Shown: positions 58,877-64,000 of the stretch, piece by piece | Numbering within the stretch: position 1 is the stretch's first letter | Layout of the letters: each line of letters starts with the position of its first letter | Assembly (NCBI RefSeq): GCF_011764445.1 | Contig: NZ_BLPG01000002.1 | Coordinates: 434,001 to 498,000, forward strand | From: Phytohabitans rumicis | GTDB lineage: Bacteria > Actinomycetota > Actinomycetes > Mycobacteriales > Micromonosporaceae | Length of the DNA stretch: 64,000 nt | Reading direction: 5' to 3' | Made by a program: the position numbers and the translations under genes | Notes under the pieces: generated by a model | The model's input: the letters and a program-made list of their open reading frames with translations, nothing else | Database searches by the model: none | What the model was told of the DNA's origin: nothing

Positions 58877-60268
58877 TCACGCGGCTTCGGCGGTGATCCG
58901 GCCGCTGGACAGGGCCGCCCCGAACGCCTCGAAGTCGCGCTCGTTCTGGTCGGCGTACGCCTCCGCGTACTGGACCAGGGCCCGGTCGAAGGCGTCGCTG
59001 GAGCCGAGGTACGCGGCGATCTCGACCGGGTCGCCGGCGCGGGCGTGGGCGCGGGCCAGGCAGTTCCCGCACAGCTGGGCGTAGGCCCGCATGGTGTTCG
59101 CCGACATCGTGTCCGGCCGCGCGCTGCCCTTCCAGTCGCGCAGCTGCCGGACGTAGAAGTCGCGCTGGCGGTTGTCGATGCCGGTGATGCGGTCCCAGCC
59201 GAGGAAGATGTCGCTGGCGGCCTGCATCAGCCGCTGTCCGGACACGACCCGCTGCCCGTGGTTGGGGTACCCGCTGGCTCCGGCGTACGGGGCGAGCACC
59301 GACGCCGCGGCCTCCTTGGCCTGCAGGATGAGCGGGTCACCGTCGTCCCGGCCGAGCAGAAGGATCACCCAGCAGCGGGTGCCCACGCTGCCTACGCCGA
59401 CCACCTTGCGGGCCATGTCGACCACCCGGAACCGCGCGAGCAGGTCCTGCCGGTCGGCGCCGAGGCTGCGGCTGTACGTGCCGATCAGCCCGCGGAGCCG
59501 CCCTTCGAGCTGCTCGCGCCGGGCGTCCGGGAGCAGGTCACCGAGCGGGGTGATCAGTGGCGGGTCGGTGACGATGCGGCGCTCGCCGTCGACGACGTGG
59601 GTCAGCTTCGCGAACGCCTCGAGCTGGCCCCGGCCGCGCGCCGCGGCGGTGACCTTCTCGGCCTTCTTCCGGGCCGTGGTGTGCGCCGGCAGCAGGTCCT
59701 GCAGCTCGTCCGCCTCGTCGCGGGCGTACCAGATGTCGAGGGTCCGCATCGCGGCCAGCGTGGCCATCCGTTCCCGGTACGACAGGACCGACTCCCGCAC
59801 GATCGTGGCGCGGCGCTTGTCGTCGAAGCCCCGCGCGCGCCCGGCGACCGCGAAGCTGGCGGCGAGGCGCTTGACGTCCCACTCGAACGGGCCGGGCAGG
59901 GTCTCGTCGAAGTCGTTGACGTCGAAGACCAGGCGCCGTTCGGGCGAGGCGAAGAGCCCGAAGTTCAGCAGGTGGGCGTCGCCGCACAGCTGGGTGGTGA
60001 CGCCGGTGTCCGGCTCCCGGCCGAGGTCGGACGCCATGACGGCGGCGGCGCCGCGGTAGAACGCGAACGGCGACTGCGCCATCCGGCCGTGGCGGATCGG
60101 CACCAGTTCGGGTACGCGGGTGGTCGCCTGTTCCTCCAGGATGCTCACGGGGTCGGGCCGCTGGTCGCTGGGGGCGATCCGGGCGTGGGTCGACCGCGGG
60201 ACTCGGGAGCGCGCCGCCTTGCCACGGGCGGCGCGTTCACCCGCTGTAAGCAGAGCTTGCCCAGTCAT
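58877..60268 (-). CDS. DUF2252-family protein (kinase-like fold)
   Basis: The 463-residue protein has the DUF2252 core: RVPELVPIRHGRMAQSPFAFYRGAA, LCGDAHLLNFGLFASPERRLVFDVNDFDETLPGPFEWDVKRLA (protein-kinase-like HxD...D arrangement), and KVVGVGSVGTRCWVILLLGRDDGDPLILQAKEA. The fold resembles aminoglycoside or choline kinases, but no activity is proven. It begins an operon-like run with the lipid kinase and amphi-Trp genes. Confidence 0.9.
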   Translation of the reverse strand: MTGQALLTAGERAARGKAARSRVPRSTHARIAPSDQRPDPVSILEEQATTRVPELVPIRHGRMAQSPFAFYRGAAAVMASDLGREPDTGVTTQLCGDAHLLNFGLFASPERRLVFDVNDFDETLPGPFEWDVKRLAASFAVAGRARGFDDKRRATIVRESVLSYRERMATLAAMRTLDIWYARDEADELQDLLPAHTTARKKAEKVTAAARGRGQLEAFAKLTHVVDGERRIVTDPPLITPLGDLLPDARREQLEGRLRGLIGTYSRSLGADRQDLLARFRVVDMARKVVGVGSVGTRCWVILLLGRDDGDPLILQAKEAAASVLAPYAGASGYPNHGQRVVSGQRLMQAASDIFLGWDRITGIDNRQRDFYVRQLRDWKGSARPDTMSANTMRAYAQLCGNCLARAHARAGDPVEIAAYLGSSDAFDRALVQYAEAYADQNERDFEAFGAALSSGRITAEAA

Positions 60269-60298
60269 CTCAGTTGCCCTGTCCTCTCCGTGGCCCAG

Positions 60299-60808
60299 TC
60301 ACCTCGCGACGGCCATCCGGGCCTTCTCGACCGCGTCGCGCAGCTGCTGCTCGGCCTCCGAGCTGAGCGAGCTGCGGATCAGCCGGCCCTCGAACCGCTC
60401 GTGGGTCATCTTTTCCACGACCTTGTCGAGCGTGACCTGTTCGACCAGCAGGAACAGCGCGGCGGTGCCGGGCTGCAGCGCCTGGCCGACGTCCTTCATG
60501 AACTTGTCGTCCACGCCGACGTCGGTCATCTTGCCGCCGATCGCGCCGCCCGCCGCGCCGAGCGCCATGCCGAGGAAGGGCGCGAAGAACAGCAGCCCGA
60601 TCAGGCCGCCCCACAGCGCGCCACCGGCGGCGCCCATGCCGGTCAGGCTGGTGCCCTGGTGCAGCTTGACCTTGCCGTTCGGGGTGGCTTCCACGACGGC
60701 CGCGTCCTGCAGCTTGATCAGGCCCTGACGCTGCAGCTCGAGCAGCTTGTCGCGGGCGGCCTGCGCCGTGTTGAGGTCCGCGTACCCGATTGCGATCAGA
60801 TCGCTCAT
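60299..60808 (-). CDS. DUF1269-family membrane-associated protein
   Basis: The 169-residue protein starts MSDLIAIGYADLNTAQAARDKLLELQ with an N-terminal ferredoxin-like half. A glycine-rich hydrophobic hairpin follows (GMGAAGGALWGGLIGLLFFAPFLGMALGAAGGAIGG), then PGTAALFLLVEQVTLDKVVEKM. This is the DUF1269 pattern; the function is unknown. GGGGAAG gives the ribosome site. It is divergent from the second large LuxR regulator. Confidence 0.88.
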   Translation of the reverse strand: MSDLIAIGYADLNTAQAARDKLLELQRQGLIKLQDAAVVEATPNGKVKLHQGTSLTGMGAAGGALWGGLIGLLFFAPFLGMALGAAGGAIGGKMTDVGVDDKFMKDVGQALQPGTAALFLLVEQVTLDKVVEKMTHERFEGRLIRSSLSSEAEQQLRDAVEKARMAVAR

Positions 60809-60892
60809 TTCGTCTTCCCCTCAGCTTCGCCAGACTGCGCCCTGGCGCCATGGTGACCCCGAACCACAGAGTCCCGCCGGGGTCAGCTTCGG

Positions 60893-60915
60893 CCATTACC
60901 CGTCGCGGGTAGTGG
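60893..60915. promoter_or_regulatory. CCATTACCCG-TCG-CGGGTAGTGG dyad
   Basis: This is an inverted repeat with 10-bp arms, one mismatch and a 3-nt centre, midway between the divergent DUF1269 and LuxR-type genes. It is a good candidate operator, possibly autoregulatory for the LuxR-type protein. The TACCC/GGGTA core is shared with the repeat upstream of the deacetylase. Confidence 0.5.
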
Positions 60916-60979
60916 GATTCCCGCAAAAAGGGCGAACTGGACGTCCACCGCGCCTACTCTGGCCCGGGGTAAGTGCCCG

Positions 60980-63553
60980 ATGACCTGGACACCGTTGACT
61001 TCTGCCCGGCTCGCACCGCCGCCTTGCGCGGCGCCGGTGGTCGCCCGCCCACGGCTGTCCCGCCTGCTCAGCCGGTCGGCCGCCGCCGCGGTGACGCTGC
61101 TGAGCGCCGGCGCCGGCTGCGGCAAGACGCTCGCGGCGGCCGGCTGGCTCGCCGGCGGCGCGGACGGGCGCTGCGCCGCCTGGCTCACCCTCGACGAGAC
61201 CGACAACGACCCGGCCACCTTCTGGTACGACGTGCTGCTCGCGCTGCAGGTCGCGGACGCGGTCCCGGCGGGTAGCCAGCTCGGCCTGGGCGCCGTGACC
61301 CGGCCGTCGGTGCTGGTCCTGGACGACGTGCACGAGCTGCGCGAGCCGGCCGCCCTCGACGCGCTCGGCCGGCTGGTCGAGCACCGCGGGCCGGCGCTGC
61401 GGCTGGTGCTCGCCACCCGGGCCGATCCGGCGATCCGGCTGCACCGGCTGCGGGTCAGCGGCCGGCTCGCCGAGATCCGCGCCGACGCCCTCGCGTTCGA
61501 CGCGGCCGAGGCCCGGCAGCTGTTCGCGCGGCACGGGCTGCGGCTGACCACGCCGCAGCTGCGGGCGCTGCTGGAGCGTACCCAGGGCTGGGCGGTGGGC
61601 CTGCGCCTCGCGGCGATGTCGGTGGACCCGGCCGACGTCGGCGGCGGCATCGCCGGCTTCACCGGCGACCAGCCGCCGGTGGCGGACTACCTGGCCGCCG
61701 AGGTGCTCGACCGGCACCCGCCGGAGGTGCAGGAGTTCCTGCTGCGCACCAGCGTGGCGGAGCGGATCAGCGGGGCGCTCGCGGACACGCTCACGGACGG
61801 CACCCGCGGCCGCCACACCCTCGAACGGCTGGCCGGCGACGACGGCCTCGTAGTGGCGCTCGACCGCCGGCGCGAGTGGTACCGGTACCACCCCCTGCTG
61901 CGCCAGATGCTCCACCACCGGCTCAGCACCGACAACCCGCCACTCGCCGCCGAGATGGAGCGGCGGCAGGCGATCTGGTACGGCCAGCACGGCGCGCCGG
62001 TCGAGGCGGTCCGCCGGGCGTCGGTGGCCCGGGACTGGGACCTGGTGGCCCGGCTGCTGGTGGACGCCGCCCTGCCGCGGCTGCTGTCCCCGGAGGCGCC
62101 CGCCCTGGTCGCGGCCGTACAGCCGGTGGCCGAGCAGGCGCTGCGGGACCCCTCGATGGCACGCCTGATCTGCTCGGCGGCGGTGCGGTTCCACCGGCAC
62201 GAGTACGCCGCGATGGACCGGGACGTCGGCGACGCCCGCCGGCGCCTCGGCTCGGTCCCCGCCGACCTGCGGGTCTCCGCCGACGTCGCGCTCACCGTCT
62301 TCGAGGCGGCCGCCGCCCGCGCCCGGGGCCGGCCGAGCGACCTGGTCGGCGCCGGCGCGCACGCGCTGGCGCTGCTGGAGCACGCCGCCGCGCCCGACTT
62401 CGCGGCGGCCCCGGAGTACCGCGTGATCGTGCTCAACGGCCTCGGCATCGGGCACCTGTGGTGCGGGCACCGGCAGGAGGCCAACGAGTACCTGCTCGCC
62501 GCGGCCGGCGAGGCGGAACGGCTCGACTTCGAGCTGCCGTACGTCAGCGCGCTGTCCCACCTCGCCGTCGCCGACGCCGTCCACGGCGAACTGGACACGG
62601 CGGCCGAACGGGCCCGGCACGCCGTCGCCCTCGCCGAACGCCACCCACCGGCGCTGCCGGCGAACACCAGCGCCGCCTACCTGTCGCTGGCACTGGTGCA
62701 CCTGCAGCGGGCCGAGTGGCGCGACGCGGGCCGCGCGATCGCGCTGGCCGCCGCCGCCAGCGATGACGAGAGCGACCGGTCGGCGCGCCTCGCGGTGGCC
62801 GCCATCCAGATGCGCCTGCTCGTGGAGGAGGGGCACACCGGCCAGGCACTGGCGATCGGCGCCCGGCTCCGCGAGCAGATGCTGGCCGGCGACGCGTACA
62901 CCGGTCTGCTGGCCGGCTGGGTCGTCGCGGCGGAGGCGGAGGCGCTGGTCGCGGCGGGGCGGCTGCCGGCCGTGCTCGACGGCCCGGCGCCCGGCGGCCG
63001 GGCCCAGCTGTGCGTGGCCCGGGCCCGGCTCGTGGCCGGCCAGTCCGGCCAGGCCGAGACGATGGCCCGCGCGCTCGCCGGCGACCCGGCGGCCGACCTG
63101 GAGACGTCCGTGGAGGCGCGGGTGCTGCTGGCGCTGATCGCGGAGCACCGCCGGCACGACCACGCCGCCGTCGAGGCGCTCACCGAGGCGCTGGCGCTGG
63201 CCGAGCCGGAGCACGTACGGCGCCCGTTCCTGATCCTGCGGGACCGGCTCGGCGCCCTGCTGCGGCGGCAGCAACAGCTCGTCGGCGGCAGCGCCGACTT
63301 CGTCGAGGACCTGCTCGCCCACCTGGTGCCGCCGGACGGACCGGCCGGTTCGCCGCTGGCCGAGCCGCTCACCGACCGGGAGCTCATCGTCCTGCGCTAC
63401 CTGCCCACCCTGCGCAGCAACAGCGAGATCGGTGAGGACCTCTTCGTGACCGTGAACACGGTCAAGGCCCACCTCAAGAGCCTGTACCGCAAGCTCGGCG
63501 TCGCCAACCGGCGGGACGCGGTCAGGCGCGGGCGCGCACTGGGATTCCTATGA
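60980..63553 (+). CDS. Second large LuxR-family (MalT/LAL type) regulator
   Basis: The 857-residue protein has a STAND ATPase with Walker A GAGCGKT (SAGAGCGKTLAAAGW), Walker B VLVLDDVHELREP and the LVLATRADPAIRLHRLRVSGRLAEIRA segment. A long TPR-like sensor and a C-terminal LuxR HTH (LTDRELIVLRYLPTLRSNSEIGEDLFVTVNTVKAH) complete it. It is related in plan to the regulator encoded at 31890-34514. The downstream membrane-protein gene starts 16 bp after it and is probably co-transcribed. Confidence 0.92.
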   Translation: MTWTPLTSARLAPPPCAAPVVARPRLSRLLSRSAAAAVTLLSAGAGCGKTLAAAGWLAGGADGRCAAWLTLDETDNDPATFWYDVLLALQVADAVPAGSQLGLGAVTRPSVLVLDDVHELREPAALDALGRLVEHRGPALRLVLATRADPAIRLHRLRVSGRLAEIRADALAFDAAEARQLFARHGLRLTTPQLRALLERTQGWAVGLRLAAMSVDPADVGGGIAGFTGDQPPVADYLAAEVLDRHPPEVQEFLLRTSVAERISGALADTLTDGTRGRHTLERLAGDDGLVVALDRRREWYRYHPLLRQMLHHRLSTDNPPLAAEMERRQAIWYGQHGAPVEAVRRASVARDWDLVARLLVDAALPRLLSPEAPALVAAVQPVAEQALRDPSMARLICSAAVRFHRHEYAAMDRDVGDARRRLGSVPADLRVSADVALTVFEAAAARARGRPSDLVGAGAHALALLEHAAAPDFAAAPEYRVIVLNGLGIGHLWCGHRQEANEYLLAAAGEAERLDFELPYVSALSHLAVADAVHGELDTAAERARHAVALAERHPPALPANTSAAYLSLALVHLQRAEWRDAGRAIALAAAASDDESDRSARLAVAAIQMRLLVEEGHTGQALAIGARLREQMLAGDAYTGLLAGWVVAAEAEALVAAGRLPAVLDGPAPGGRAQLCVARARLVAGQSGQAETMARALAGDPAADLETSVEARVLLALIAEHRRHDHAAVEALTEALALAEPEHVRRPFLILRDRLGALLRRQQQLVGGSADFVEDLLAHLVPPDGPAGSPLAEPLTDRELIVLRYLPTLRSNSEIGEDLFVTVNTVKAHLKSLYRKLGVANRRDAVRRGRALGFL

Positions 63554-63569
63554 CGAGTGGGGGGCAGCC

Positions 63570-64000
63570 ATGACGGCACAGAACGAAGCCGCGCCGCTCA
63601 GCGGCGACGAGCGCAGCGAACTGGACCGCCTGCGGGCCGAGGTCGCCACCCTCCGCGCCGCGGGGCACCGCCCGCGCCGGCCCGGCCGCGGCCGGCGGTG
63701 GGGCCGGACCACCGCGGCGGTCCTGCTCATCGTGCTGGGCTGCGCGCTCGCGCCGGTCTCCGTCGTCTCGGTGTGGGCGAACAGCATGGTCGAGGACACC
63801 GACCGGTACGTCGACACCGTCGCGCCGCTGGCCGAGGACCCGGCCATCCAGCAAGCGGTCACCGACAACATCACCCGGGAGATCTTCAAGTACATCGACG
63901 TCAAGGGGATCACCACCCAGGCGCTGGCCGCCCTCGGTGAACGGGGCACCCTGCCCCCAACCTGGCCACCCAGTTGCAGTCGCTGGCCGGCCCGATCGCC
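63570..64000 (+). CDS. Membrane protein, truncated by the window end, one frameshift
   Basis: The visible part reads MTAQNEAAPLSGDERSELDR..., then one membrane helix (TTAAVLLIVLGCALAPVSVVSVW) and an extracytoplasmic segment, SMVEDTDRYVDTVAPLAED...NITREIFKYIDV. This is a common actinobacterial membrane-protein family of unknown function. One C is missing in the C5 at 63954-63958; the restored frame continues NLATQLQSLAGPIA to the window end. The coding sequence is partial at its 3' end. Confidence 0.7.
   Translation, partial: MTAQNEAAPLSGDERSELDRLRAEVATLRAAGHRPRRPGRGRRWGRTTAAVLLIVLGCALAPVSVVSVWANSMVEDTDRYVDTVAPLAEDPAIQQAVTDNITREIFKYIDVKGITTQALAALGERGTLPPTWPPSCSRWPARS

Overview
The window is about 73% GC, with GTG/ATG starts, frequent stop-start overlaps (ATGA, GTGA), leaderless promoters of the TAnnnT type and a gene set rich in actinobacterial families (ECF42 sigma factor, AfsR/SARP, two MalT-like LuxR regulators, PucR, amphi-Trp, DUF6325, DUF2252). 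This points to a filamentous actinomycete, most likely Micromonosporaceae; the genus cannot be fixed from the sequence alone.

Layout. 0-8.1 kb: an ECF42 sigma factor with its DGPF partner, a Tat-exported phospholipase C, a Kup potassium transporter and a secreted alpha/beta hydrolase. 8.4-15.8 kb: a conflict-like pair, a 1.4-kaa RHS/YD-repeat protein with an unusual C-terminus, divergent from a TIR-NTPase-TPR protein whose TPRs come from 126-bp DNA tandem repeats. 15.8-20.8 kb: a catabolic-looking unit of an FGGY kinase, a fused class II aldolase-class III aminotransferase and a divergent PucR regulator. 20.8-30.1 kb: cobF, then the B12-dependent methylmalonyl-CoA mutase operon mutA-mutB-meaB, then nrdAB behind a promoter covered by two NrdR-like boxes. 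30.1-38.4 kb: M1 peptidase, a large LuxR/MalT regulator, a GATase and a run of small stress-type or membrane genes. 38.5-42.9 kb: a SARP/AfsR regulator with a textbook triple-heptamer SARP operator at its 3' end facing the next operon, and an ADP-ribosylglycohydrolase. 43-56 kb: secreted and metabolic genes, a serpin, a TetR-SDR pair, a two-component system with a duplicated sensor kinase, and an MDR oxidoreductase. 56-64 kb: polysaccharide deacetylase, amphi-Trp, diacylglycerol-kinase-like, DUF2252 and DUF1269 proteins, a second MalT-like LuxR regulator and a truncated membrane protein.

Two patterns cut across the window. First, seven copies (five near-complete, two reduced) of a 97-bp palindromic element with a fixed 19-23-13-23-19 architecture lie only in intergenic space or at gene ends; a second, unrelated cruciform sits between two of them. 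Second, nine genes are interrupted by 13 frameshifts, and every one is explained by exactly one missing base, mostly in a G/C run. This looks like systematic homopolymer under-calling in the assembly rather than decay, so I annotate the affected genes as intact CDSs with the shift positions given.
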